A DNA stretch of 64,000 nucleotides, taken from the NCBI GenBank assembly GCA_003255025.1, contig QANY01013145.1, forward strand, positions 594,719-658,718. Direction: 5' to 3'. The notes under the pieces were generated by a model that made no database searches, had not been told where the DNA came from, and saw only the letters and a list, made by a program, of their open reading frames with translations. Positions 12,880 to 23,518 of the stretch are shown here, one piece after another. A program made the position numbers and the translations under genes. Positions within the stretch are counted from its first letter, which is position 1. Each line of letters starts with the position of its first letter. The stretch comes from Datisca glomerata (Eukaryota; Streptophyta; Magnoliopsida; Cucurbitales; Datiscaceae).

Positions 12880-14283
12880 GGTTTTTTTACTAAATTAAAA
12901 TCTTTAATAAAACATTTTACAAAATTATACACTTGGTTTAATTTTTGCTTATCTTAATCTCTAACTCACATTTCCTTCACTTTTTTTCCTATTACCCTTC
13001 TTACACACTGGCTCACTTTTTCTCTATTCATCTTCCATATTCATCTATACATCTCCTAGAAACCCATTTCTTCATAACTAAATACAACAAAATTGATTTT
13101 GTCAATTTTGAGAGAATGTAGAGAGAGAGGAAGACAAAATGTAGAGCGTAGAGAGAGAGAACGTTGAGAAAGAGGCGATCATCGTGTAGTCATCGTGTAC
13201 TCATGATTCACCATCAACTTATTTTTTCTTCATTTTTTCCCCAAAATATTTTTCTTACATAACATCAAATCGGATGTCAATTCATTGTTTTTCAACATTC
13301 AACCTCCATATTTATTTATATTTAAATAAATATATAAAATAAAATATATTACATGTATAAGGTACACGATGATCGTGTAGTCGTGCAGTCATCGTGTACA
13401 CTGCACAATGACTATACAACAATCATGCAGCCATCGTGTACCCATGACCCACCACCCACTTACTTTTTTTTCTCTCAATATTTTTCTTACATAACATCAA
13501 ATCAAATGTCAATTTATTCTTCTTCAACACTCAACCTCCATATTTATTTATATTTAACTAAATATATAAAATTAAATATATTACATGTGTGGTGTACACG
13601 ATGACTATATACACGACGATCATGTAGCTATTTTGTACCTATGGCCCACCATTCACTTACTTTTTCTTCATTTTTTTCACAAATATTTTTCTTACACGAC
13701 ATCAAATCAAATGTCAATTCATTCTTTTTCAACACTTAACCTTCATATATATATATATATATATATTACATGTGTAGTGTACACGATGATCATGTAGCCA
13801 TTGTGTACCCATGACTCTTCATCAACTTACATTTTCTTCATTCTTTCCCTCATACATTTCTTATACAACATCAAATCAAATGTTAATTCACTATTCTTTA
13901 ACACTCAATCTCCATATTTATTAATATATAAAAAAATATAAAATTAAATATACTACGCGTGTAGTGTTCACGATGGATACACGAACATCGTGTAGTTATT
14001 CTGTAGACTACATGATGGGTACACGAGCATCGCGGGCATCGTGTAAACTACACGATTGTTATACGAGTATCGTGTAACTATCATGTAGACTACACAACGG
14101 GCATAATATAGTCGTCCTATAAAGTACACAATGTGTGCATGAGCATTGTGTAAGAAGGGCAATGGGGACAATAAGAGGAGAAGTGAAGGAAACGTTGGCC
14201 AGGGGTTAGGAGATGTAAAAATTAGACTAATGGTATAGTTTTATAAAATCTTTTATCAAATAGTATAGGTTAGAAAAAAAACC
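12880..14283. mobile_element. Non-autonomous TIR element, about 1.4 kb
   Basis: The ends are inverted repeats of about 68 bp, roughly 70% matched: the left starts GGTTTTTTTACTAAATT and runs to GGTTTAATTTTT, the right starts TAAAAATTAGACTAATGG and ends AGAAAAAAAACC. GGGAGT occurs just outside both ends (TTAGGGAGTG left, TTTTGGGAGTT right) and may be a remnant of a target-site duplication. There is no transposase. Long TIRs fit a Mutator-like or fold-back non-autonomous element. The interior is tandem repeats only. Confidence 0.6.
13140..14160. repeat. Compound tandem repeat with CGTGTA/TACACG clusters
   Basis: Four units of about 160-240 bp, each with a CATCAAATCAAATGTCAATT core, an AT-rich stretch, and a cluster of CATCGTGTA and its complement TACACGATG. 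The last cluster (about 13,960-14,150) is extended to roughly ten alternating motifs. The units lie wholly inside the TIR element. Translations from them are repeat artefacts. Confidence 0.8.
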
Positions 14284-14304
14284 TTTTGGGAGTTAGTGTT
14301 CTAT

Positions 14305-15310
14305 AGCCTATAAAGTTATAGGCGAAGATGTAATAAATACACATATACTTTTAAGTTTTTGCAAACCATATCCCTACGTTTTCTAAAGGTTCATTTTAAT
14401 TCTTACACTATTTTAATTATACCAAAATAATCCGTATTTCACGTTTTCCGTTTATTAGAAACGGAGAGGGATCATTTTACTGAAAATGATACCGAAGAAA
14501 ACTTTTCGAAAACAAAGAATACCGATATTTTCTGCAAAAGAAATCAGAGAACAACGACATTTTCTACAAATTAGCAAACAAATCGAATGCAAACCAGTGA
14601 AAAATCGACACTTTCTGCAAAAACAAATCGAAGAAAATCGAGTTCGCTGGGCTAGAACTCGAAGAAAATCAAGTTCGCTAGGTGAAAAAAATGGAAGAAA
14701 CCCACAGAGAAATCAACTCGAGCTTCAGAGATCGTAGAAAATGCGCAAATGAGTTTTTTGTTGAGCGAATAATCCCTCCAGCTCGAGCTTCGGTGAGATT
14801 TTCTGCAATGAACAAATGTTGAGCGAAGAAACCCTCGAGAGCAGCTTCAAAGCTTTGAGATTTTCAGTATTCTTCGGTATTCTTTGTTTCGAAAAGTTTT
14901 CTACTATTTTCTTCAGTATTTGTTCTTTACGCATCTTGTTCTTCGATTTCAAATGCTCTGTTTTATTTTCATTCTCTAATATGGTTGCTTATTGTTTGGT
15001 GTTAGTTTTTCTATTTCCATTGAAGTGTAAAAATCATCCCCTTGCATAACGAAAGGAAAAGAAATTCTGAAATTCAGCTGCAATTATTCATTTTTCTGCC
15101 GTTTGGTTCTTCAGAGCGAATTTGCTCTTGTAAAATGATCCCTCTCCGTTTCTAATTAACGGAAAATGTGAGAGAGGGATTGTTTTGGTCTAATTAAAGT
15201 AGTGGAAGGATTAAAATGATCATTTAGAAAGTGTAGGGGTATAATTTGCTCAAATTTGAAACTGTAGGTGTGTTTATTGCATTTTAGTCAAAGTTATAAA
15301 CTAAAGCCTT
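14305..15310. mobile_element. Non-autonomous fold-back/TIR element, about 1.0 kb
   Basis: Long inverted arms of about 170 bp: left about 14,308-14,480, right about 15,125-15,303. Both contain CCGTTT(A/C)T(T/A)A..ACGGA blocks, GGGATCATTTTA/TAAAATGATCCC and a TTTGC..AAACT stretch. The arms pair over almost their full length with scattered mismatches. The core of about 640 bp has only short repeat-like frames rich in Lys, Glu and Gln and no transposase. AAAGCC/AGCCTA flanks both ends. A Mutator-like non-autonomous element is the most likely class. Confidence 0.65.
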
Positions 15311-15336
15311 TAGCTTAACTTTAACAATTAAAAAAT

Positions 15337-15356
15337 AATATATATATATATATATT
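15337..15356. repeat. (TA)n microsatellite
   Basis: A run of TATATATA at the boundary between the TIR element and the pararetroviral array. Confidence 0.8.
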
Positions 15357-15382
15357 AAGATTGAAATAAAAGATTTAAAGAA

Positions 15383-15431
15383 AAAATTGAAATAAAAGAT
15401 TTGAATTCTTCAAATCTTTTATTTCAATTTT
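15383..15431. repeat. Perfect 23-bp hairpin
   Basis: Arms 15,383-15,405 and 15,409-15,431 are exact reverse complements (core ATTGAAATAAAAGATTTGAA) around a 3-base loop TTC. A third partial copy of the arm lies at 15,360-15,380. It sits a few tens of bases from where pararetroviral copy 1 breaks off. Confidence 0.9.
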
Positions 15432-15821
15432 AATATCTTTAAAGGTATTAATTCTTCAATTTTAACAAGAAACCCTATTGTTAGACTTAATATTTTTTTT
15501 TCAGAATTACATTTTTAAGTCTTTCAAGTTATTTTTACATTTAATTCTGAATTTTTTATTTTATAAATTAAATCTAACAAGAGAGTTTTTTGTTCTTCAT
15601 TTTTATTTAAGACATTGATTTTTTGACAACAACTATTCCTACACCCCATAGTGATGTTAGGAGAATCACTGTCCGAACTTGGAGATTCAGTGGTTTCATA
15701 TTCTCCTAAATCTTCACTATCATTTTCATAGTAATCTATTGTTTATAAGATTCTAAACAATTCATGTTTATCTTCTTTAAAAATTTTTAATTAGTTAATT
15801 TTATTCTTAACTTGACGGGTG

Positions 15822-15872
15822 TTAGAAAAATGACATTTCTGATCACATTTAAAACATGTAATATTACTTTTA
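15822..15872 (-). pseudogene. CCHC zinc knuckle, copy 1, last Cys lost
   Basis: CFKCDQKCHFSNTR fits C-x2-C-x4-H-x4-C except that the last cysteine codon reads CGT (Arg). Nucleic-acid-binding knuckle at the coat C-terminus. A basic Arg/Lys/His/Asn-rich stretch precedes it. Confidence 0.7.
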
Positions 15873-16169
15873 TCAAATTTTTTACTAAACCTTTTTCTGG
15901 AATATTTTTTATTCTTAGAGAAATGTTTATCAAAATTTTTATTTTTAGAAAAGTTTCGGTCAAAACTTTTATTTTTATGTTTGTGGTAATTTCTCCTATA
16001 GGGCTTGTGAGATCTTCTAGGGTTTAAGTGGGAATTTTTTCTATTCTTCTGAGAAGGGATAATAGAAGGTAAACCGTATTACTCACAAAAATTACCTAAC
16101 TCATATTTAGCTGTTTTAGTTTATTTTTAATTTGTTTATTGATTTTCATGTCAACATACGTTTTTAATC

Positions 16170-17200
16170 ATTCTTTTTGTATTATTGTAATTATTATTCC
16201 ATAGGTTAGACTATCATAGGCTATATTTCCTAGGTCATTACTAAAGACTGTCCTTATTTTATGCGTAAATAGATTGGGAAATCCATTAATAAATTTTTCT
16301 TTTCAAAATTGTTAATTGCTATCATCTTTTGACATAACTCTGGATAAGAATACATTCTTATACCAATTAAAATCACTTAAAGTTGGGCACCTAAGATTTG
16401 TTAATTGGTCATGAATACACGAAGAAATATTACTTGGCATACCAATGAAATGTTCAATTATTATATAAATGAGTGTATTTATTCCATCAGGTATTATTTC
16501 CTGATTTTCTCCAATAATTGGGTTTCCTTCAGCATCAATCTTTATTGCTGAAAGAATGACAATTTTGGATCCTTCTATGAGATGTTTTTCCCACCAAGAA
16601 TGGAGCATTCCTGTGAATCTTCTGATTAAAGAATTTTTATGATTAATCATATTTTTTTCAAAAGGAGGATGACTACTAGATATTACACTAGAGTCTTCCT
16701 TAACCCATTTATACTTTGAAATTACTTTGATATTTCTTTCGTAAATATCTTTAACATAATCAAGGAAAAATATATCAATTCTAAATTCTTGCATGAATGC
16801 CTTCCATTCAACAAGTATGGTTTTTCTTTGATCCATATTATATGAATCTATGAACCTATTACATCTATCTAGATTGGCTGGGTCATTATTGTGTTGGGTT
16901 AGACTTTCCCAATCTGGTTTATATTCTTGACTCAGGGTTTTTATATTTAGAACTAAAAGTTAAGGATTGACAGAATGAAGGCATCCTTAAAAATATGATC
17001 CAGTGAGTGCTTCAATTTCATAAGATCGATCAGACTTATTATCAAAGATTGGCTGACTAACTTGAGAACTTATGGCTATGCCTTTAAGTATTAAATTTTT
17101 AGTTTGTAATTTCTTTAATTCTTGTTCTAAATGTTGAATCCTAAGATTTTGATCATTACTAATGGATGATTCAGAAAAAGAATTCCTAGGGGTACTAAGG
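16170..17200 (-). pseudogene. Coat-protein-like (Gag-like) region, copy 1, broken
   Basis: After a coiled-coil-prone stretch (about 17,100-17,190), a frame of 174 codons (16,312-16,836) contains LVEWKAFMQEFRIDIFF, GMLHSWWEKHL and LTNLRCPTLSDFNWYKNVFL. It lies between the movement protein and the zinc knuckle, where caulimovirid coat protein sits. Assignment is by position and general character. The frame is interrupted at both ends. Confidence 0.55.
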
Positions 17201-17209
17201 CTATACTCC

Positions 17210-18066
17210 ACATTTTGTGGACTAGAAGATGATCGAAAGTTAATTTTTACAGTACCATCCATGTATTGGTGGATGTAATCTACATCTTCAATTGGTTTTT
17301 GAATTTGAGTAGGTTGACTTTCATTAGTTAAAAGCCAATTTGTAGATAAATTAATATCAAACCAGCTAATTGTTTTAGGAACTCTAATATTGACATTACT
17401 TTGACTAGATTATATCAATATGATTTGATTTTTTGGACTCCTATTGATGGCTTGGAAATTCATATTTGTCTTGGTAACTTTGTAATGAATTCTAAAGATA
17501 GGCTAGAGGTTGGGTGCCTTCTACGACTTGATAACCACTAGTTTTAATATTCAAAATTAAAGATTTTAAAATATGGGGATCTGCTAAACTAACACACAGA
17601 TCTGAAAAACAATCAAAATGAATTAGATCACTGCAGAGTGAGGATTCAATTAATCCTAAGATACTATCATTAAAGTTTATAAATCTTGCATCTCGCAAGG
17701 CTAGCAAGACAGAGATATTTAGGCCTCATCTTGTGAGTGATTTAACTCCAATCTTGACTAAACCAAAATGAAGGAAATTATATCATTCTTGAATATGATA
17801 TCAGAGGAAAGTAACTGACACGTTTCATGCTCTTTCCCAAGAGCATATATTTTTTCAATTGTTTTTACATGGTGCTGAGGCTTGAAGGAAGCAACATACC
17901 ATGTTGATTTATAAATATTTTTATTGAGGATTTTAGGTATGTTCCATACCCCAAGATCTACTTGATCATCTGCTAATTCAATATGTTCATCATTTATTAT
18001 GTCAGGTATTGAGGTTGTTGTTGACCTATTACTACTAGAAGAAGTACTCCTAAATAATCTATTCAT
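17210..18066 (-). pseudogene. Movement protein (30K type), copy 1, broken
   Basis: ATG at 18,066 opens with a Ser/Arg-rich N-terminus and an acidic stretch, followed by STWYVASFKPQHHVKTIEKI. The second part has LLALRDARFINFNDSILGLI, HFDCFSDL and LNIKTSGYQVVEG, the block order of caulimovirid cell-to-cell movement proteins (30K superfamily). Stops between about 17,708 and 17,760 and a frame change separate the two halves, and further stops follow. It resembles the movement region of copy 4 more than anything in copies 3, 5 and 6, which lack this domain. Confidence 0.7.
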
Positions 18067-18503
18067 TGCTCAACTAACTAAATTATTCTTATTATTGAGA
18101 ACTTCATATTGTATTTTTTGTTACTAACATTGTGGTGACTTCTACAACCTCCTATTAGACTTCACTTTTCTCCCTTTCGCCTCTACAACTACCCTATCCC
18201 TTGAGATTTACGTATCTAAGAGGTTTTACCTAGGTCCCTGAAGCTAACCAAATAGAAGTTGGTACGTTAGCCTCTAATAAACAGATTTACAAATTAGGTA
18301 AACAAATAATACAGAGAAATAATCAATTATAAGAATAACCAGCTACTTGGGCGAGAGAGTAAGATTAGATATAAGCAACTATTCATGTAAGCAAATAAGC
18401 AAACAATATTATCAATATCCAGCCATAATAGGCGGCAAATAGTTTAATTATGCAGATATTTGAAGTAGAAATACTAAATGAATAGTATTATCCCTACCAG
18501 CTT

Positions 18504-18517
18504 TGGCTCTGATATCA
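18504..18517 (-). other. Primer binding site, copy 1 (initiator tRNA-Met)
   Basis: TGATATCAGAGCCA differs at one position from the exact complement of the plant initiator tRNA-Met 3' end (TGGTATCAGAGCCA), the usual minus-strand DNA primer of caulimovirids and of many LTR retrotransposons. Confidence 0.8.
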
Positions 18518-18828
18518 AAAGATGCATAATAAAACAGTAATTTAGAGAGGGGGTATTAAGATGCAAGAAGATAAACAATAAAAATTGTATTAAGAAACAA
18601 TAATGATAAAAACTGTATTAGGATGTAAGATTAAAAACTTACACAAACAGAGTTTATTGATAATAATAAATTAGTGCTCTCGATCACTAATTTATGTTGA
18701 AGAAAAAAGAAAAAAAGATTTACAAAAGAGGAGTATAAGAAGAAGGCTTTGTTTCACAAAACAGGTTTTAGCTCTCAAATAATAAGAGTTGTAAAACGAG
18801 TTCTGAGGAACAAATGAGAGAATGTTAT

Positions 18829-18840
18829 CTATTTATAGCC
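18829..18840 (-). promoter_or_regulatory. TATA box of array copy 1
   Basis: GGCTATAAATAG on the minus strand, about 310 bases upstream of the primer binding site and preceded by a block conserved in all copies that contains CACTTACCTGAACTATTCTA in the opposite orientation. This is the best-preserved TATA box of the array. Confidence 0.7.
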
Positions 18841-19549
18841 AAGTAAAGTAGAGTTCATTGGGAACCCATCACTTACCTGAACTATTCTATTCTACAAAAG
18901 TAAAAACATTTTACATGCCTACTTTTGAATAAGAATAGTAAAAAAACATAAGTAGATGCCTAATTATTTGACAACTAGTACAATGATTGCAAAACAACAA
19001 ATTAGAAAGAATCTTGATAATTGAAATCTTGATCTTCGTGCTCTGACAGTTGTTGTATTACTGGTGGAGATATTGTTATTGATCCTTGATATTTTTTATC
19101 TTGGAGGGGTGGGGAAGTCATTGCTATTGCTTGTCTTTGAAGACTATTATGGTCTTTATGCTCTAGTATCATAATATTTCTTCAAAATTTTCTGATCCAT
19201 TTTTGCTCATCTTTGACGATGACTGTCTGCTGGAATGTCATCAAAGTATTTCTTTAGATTTATTGATCTTTTTGACATTTTGTCAAAGGCGAGTTATTTT
19301 TCTTTAGTCACCATTATTCTTCAGATTTATTGATCCTTTTGACATTTTGGCAAAGGCAAGTTATTTTTTTATTCACCATTACTGAGACTGGCATTATCAA
19401 GTGGGTCCTCCAATTGTTGAAGGGTGGCGTCTCTGGATGATTGGCCTTTTTAGATTTTTGGTTTAATCGGGTGGTTTGACTCTTCTTCAGAATCAGTATT
19501 GTCTTGAATGGGAGAAGCAATTTTTGCACTAACTCCTGCTTTAATTTGG

Positions 19550-21092
19550 ATTTTGGTTTTGTGGATTTTGATCTACCCTTCGAACGGGGGTTTGGATTTA
19601 AGTTTGAGTGAATTTGGAATGGATAGTTTGATTTGTGGATTTGGGTCGACGGGCTCATTTATTTTTAATAGAGCTTGAGTATAATGATTCTTTGTTAATT
19701 TGAATTGTGGATAGTTGTCGGCAAAATCATGATTAATGGAGGTCATGATCTTAAGGGTGTCAAACCTGTCTCACCATTTAACGAGATATTGTCTGGTTAA
19801 GATTTCATCTTCAATTGAGTATTGCCATTTTAAAATCCAGGGAACTTCAAATTACTTGTAAAATGAAGTATTTGAGGAAAAGAAAACTCAGTGGGTGAAG
19901 ATTCGTATGTATCCAAAAATAAATTAAAAGCCTGTTGGAAATCAATTGAAAATATGGCCATGTCGACCACTAATTTAAGAACCAATTAAAAAAATTAATT
20001 TTGAAATTATCAGTAAAATTTAAAAACCAATAATGAAAAAAATCACTATTTTGATGCAAGAAAATCATGTGCCATCCATCAATATAATCAAAATAAATAT
20101 ATATTTTTGTTTAAAAGTATTTTGAAACTTGAAGGATGGATTTTTCAGTCCTCCATAGTTATGATCCTGAGGATAGAGAAAGAATGGTAAATGATTCTTT
20201 CCTCAGAATTTTTAAATGGGCTAATTTTTGTGGACTTTGTTTCTAAGAGAATGTCTCTGTAGAAACTGAGATTTTTGTTAATGTGTCTCGGGACATAATG
20301 AAATTTAAGAATGAAATAGATTTTGACAATTTGTGTCGGATTCTTCAGACGAGCAAATGAAAGCTCAATATGAAAGAGATATTCACTGTGTGTTTTTTGA
20401 AAATGTGAAATTGATTTGTTATTGAAGGATTGGTCATTTGAGAAAGGGTCAAATTGCTTGACAAGAGTTGATTGGTAATTGGGTCTGATGGACCAAGATA
20501 TTGTTAATTGGGCTTAGTTAGGGGTAGGAGACTCCTATTTGATTTGTGCCTTAAGGGCCAATTATTGAGTTAGAGACTCTTATATTATTGAACCATTAAT
20601 CATTCTTACATGATTTCTGAAAGTAATACTGATTCTTTTAGTTAAAGATCCAACTGCATGCCTATGACTTTTTTAAAATCCGTCAGGCATTATAAAAAAA
20701 GTTCCTTCTGGAATATTCAATTTTAAATATTGCTTGTTCCAAAAGGTTTACGGTTAAAATTTTACTGTTATCATAACATATTTCATTATCTTTGTGAAAC
20801 CCTATTTTTCTACCTTTTTCATACCACTAAATTAATGTTGCATTGAAGTCATCCTTTAATCCAACATCCTCTAAAAGTTTATCCAATTCATTAATCCAGG
20901 CATTTCTGGGATATTCAAATCCATTATGTCCATAATTAATAAATGGAGATTTTGAACAAAAGCGGCTGCTCTGCCATTGAGCTTCTTGATTCTAAAAGAA
21001 TTTTGATTGAGTATTCTAGGTTTTACCTTTCCGTATTCTAGTTGGCTAGAATTCTCAAATTCCTCCATTATAGAATCTTGGAATGATTCCCT
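19550..21092 (-). pseudogene. Unrecognised downstream ORF, copy 2, broken
   Basis: Begins directly after an acceptor-like AG at 21,091-21,092. The first block has FENSSQLEYGKVKPRILNQN and IKKLNGRAAAF. Later blocks, in shifting frames, correspond to those of copies 4 and 5. The C-terminal part is rich in Pro, Ser and Lys (19,314-19,658). I do not recognise the family. It takes the place where RNase H or a transactivator gene would be expected. Confidence 0.5.
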
Positions 21093-21429
21093 GCATAAAT
21101 TTATAAGAAAAAAGGTCAGGAATTGGATTATTAATAAATTGGACATTGAAATTAAAAGTACTGAGAATAAGCTACTACCTGGCAAGAATTTACTCGGAAG
21201 TAATATTTTTCCATTCAAAATATATTTTGCAGATTTGAAGTTAATTTTTAAAAGACATTTTAAATCAAAGCAAATTATATGATTTGATTAATGAAATAAT
21301 AAATTTCAAGTCCTGGAAATCTATTCTGAAATAGTTTGGTTCTATTTGCAGAGATAACTAAACTATCTTGTTTTATTATCCTGACAAATAATTTAAAATA
21401 GTTCCAATATTGTTTAACATATTCACAAT

Positions 21430-22290
21430 TGTAAACAATCAAGAAACTTAACCAGTATTATTTAATAAGAATGTTATAAATGTAGACAATCGATAAATCA
21501 TCAAATTGATTAAAAATTTAATTATTATATTCTGAATTTTACTTGGAGCAAATCTAAGATCAAATGACATTATTTTCCAATTACAATGATCAAATGTAAT
21601 CTTATGTTTCTCAATCTTATTTGTCTGGTTTATCAAACATTCAGTTTCTATGCAAAACTTAGAGGATCTATCAGCATTTGTAAGTCTGTTTTTTAAGTCT
21701 CTTTTGTTTGGTTTTGAATATTTTATCCATCCTACAATATTGTTAAGAGGCTTAAAATTAATCACTAGACAATGAACTTTTTGTTTAAAGATTTTAATTT
21801 GATCTTGAAGATTAGGTTTCTGAACCTGTGCTTCAATTTTTCCCAATTTTATTTTTTCTTGTAAAAACTCCAATTGTTTCTTTTTGCAAGAGATTGTATT
21901 TATGGATTCAAAAATAGAATTTTGTTTTAAAATTTTCAAATTCTCATTGTGAGAAAAAGAAAGAAATTTGAATTTAACATGTTCATCCATGAGATAAGTA
22001 ATTATCCCATCATACTCTGTTGTGAAATGATACAACAAAGAAATGAATGATAATCCCAAAATTATTCTATCTGTCATATTCTTTACTAAGACAAATGACG
22101 CTTTGAAACATACATTATCTTGGAAAATATGGACTGTGGGTATTTCATAATTGAAATGCATACGAGTACCATTAGCAGAAGATAAAGATTCTTTTTTCTT
22201 CTTAAAATACTTGGTTGGAACTAGTCATTCTTGCATACAATTCAAATCTGCTCATGTAAAATCAAAATCTTGAATGATTATTCTATTCAT
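21430..22290 (-). pseudogene. Protease and RT region, copy 2, inactive
   Basis: The aspartic protease active-site triad is deleted (the frame goes from FDFT to a stop and then LNCMQE), while the distal protease part with IILGLSFISLLYHF survives. RT blocks follow: SKPNKRDLKNRLTNADRSSK, the HCNWKIMSFDLRFAPSKIQN block (equivalent to the hydrophobic region before the catalytic loop), then VYIYN at about 21,473-21,484 where a working RT has YxDD. No RNase H is found after it. Cannot be functional. Confidence 0.7.
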
Positions 22291-22585
22291 TATGTGCCAT
22301 TTTTTTATTTTGATGTGATTGAGGATTTGGATGAAGTGTTCATCACTATCTTGACAGCTTTCAACCTCATTATCAGAAATTAATAATTTACTAGATTCAC
22401 TCAATTCTTGTTTATTAATTAGATTTTTTATTTTTAAAAGATTTAATTCTTCTTTTATTTCAGTGTTTGAATTCTTTAAATCTTTTACTATTCATTTATT
22501 GTCTCTACTTCAAATATCTGCATAATTAAACTGTTCACCGCCTGTTATGGCTGGTTTAATTGAACATCTTAATACCCACCAGGTT

Positions 22586-22599
22586 TGGTTTTGATGCCA
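22586..22599 (-). other. Primer binding site, copy 2, degraded
   Basis: TGGCATCAAAACCA matches the initiator tRNA-Met complement at 11 of 14 positions. The flanking AACCTGGTGGG is the same as in the other copies. Confidence 0.65.
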
Positions 22600-22908
22600 A
22601 AATGCGCATAATTAAATAGTGATTTAAGAGGGGGATTAAAGAAGCAAGAAGATAAACAATAAATATTGTATTAATAAACAGTAATTACAAAAACTGTATT
22701 GAGGTGTAAGATTAAAAACTTACACAAACAAAGTTTATTGGCAACAATAAATTAGTGCTCCCACTCACTAATTTATGTTGAAGAAAAAAGAAAAGATTTA
22801 CAAAAGAGGAGAAGAATAAGAAGAAAGCTTTGTTCCACAAAACAGGTTTTAACTCTCAAATAGTAAGAGTTGTAAAACGAGTTCTGATTCACAAATGGGA
22901 GAGGCTAC

Positions 22909-22920
22909 CTGTTTATAGCT
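22909..22920 (-). promoter_or_regulatory. TATA-like box of array copy 2
   Basis: AGCTATAAACAG on the minus strand, at the same position relative to leader and PBS as in copies 1 and 3. Confidence 0.6.
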
Positions 22921-23518
22921 AATGAAAGTGGAGTTCACCGGGAACTCATCACTTACCTGAACTATTCTATTCTACAAAAGTAAAAACATTTCACATTTCT
23001 ACTTTTGTCTACTTTTGACTAAGATTAGTAAAAAGCATGAATAGTTGCCTAATTATTTGACAATTTAGTACAATAATTACAGAATAAGACAAAAATATAA
23101 AGATTCCTTGATAATTGCTATCTCGGTCTTTATGCCGTCATAATTACTCTATCATGATTGCTGTGGTTGAAATGTCATTGAGACTGTTGCACACTAGATT
23201 CCTTGATAATTGCTATCTTAGATTCTTATGCTTTTTTATTTGTTGGAAAAATCATAATTACTGTCTGAAAATGTCATTGTGACTATTACCATTGTTTGCT
23301 TTTCTTGAAGATCATTATGACCGTTGCATTGTGTTAAGTTGTCATTATGATCAATTGATTCTTAAATATTTATATAACACTGCATTTTCCCAAGGACAAA
23401 TCCTTTTGTTTACTGATTAATTCAGATTTGTTCATTATCATTGGGATCAATATTTTTTGAATAGGACCTTCAATTGCGGAGGGGTAACTTTTCTAGATGA
23501 TTGATCTCTTTGGATTTT

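Larger units (their letters stand above)
15450..18890 (-). mobile_element. Caulimovirid-like copy 1: 5' half only
   Basis: Minus-strand order: promoter, leader with tRNA-Met PBS, movement protein, coat-like region, zinc knuckle, then the start of the coiled-coil stretch, where homology ends at about 15,450. Protease, RT and the downstream ORF are missing. No LTR flanks it. It abuts copy 2 head to tail, sharing the promoter region. All frames carry several stops. Placement in Caulimoviridae rests on the movement protein, the PBS and the lack of LTRs. I cannot assign a genus. Confidence 0.75.
18890..23000 (-). mobile_element. Caulimovirid-like copy 2: leader fused to protease
   Basis: Runs from the promoter at about 22,990 to the next promoter at about 18,890. 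The leader holds PBS and TATA, but about 100 bases after the PBS it jumps at about 22,495 into the coiled-coil region just before the protease, so movement, coat and zinc-knuckle regions are deleted. Protease, RT, downstream ORF and 3' region follow. The copy contains a 237-codon uninterrupted frame (21,448-22,161) over protease and RT. Confidence 0.75.

Noticed and set aside
13353..14171. Open frames of 67-83 codons in the CGTGTA repeats
   Set aside because: Artefacts of the tandem repeats. The same residues recur in different phases.
14486..14952. Lys/Glu-rich open frames inside the second TIR element
   Set aside because: Short, on both strands, no transposase motif. Probably spacer sequence of a non-autonomous element.
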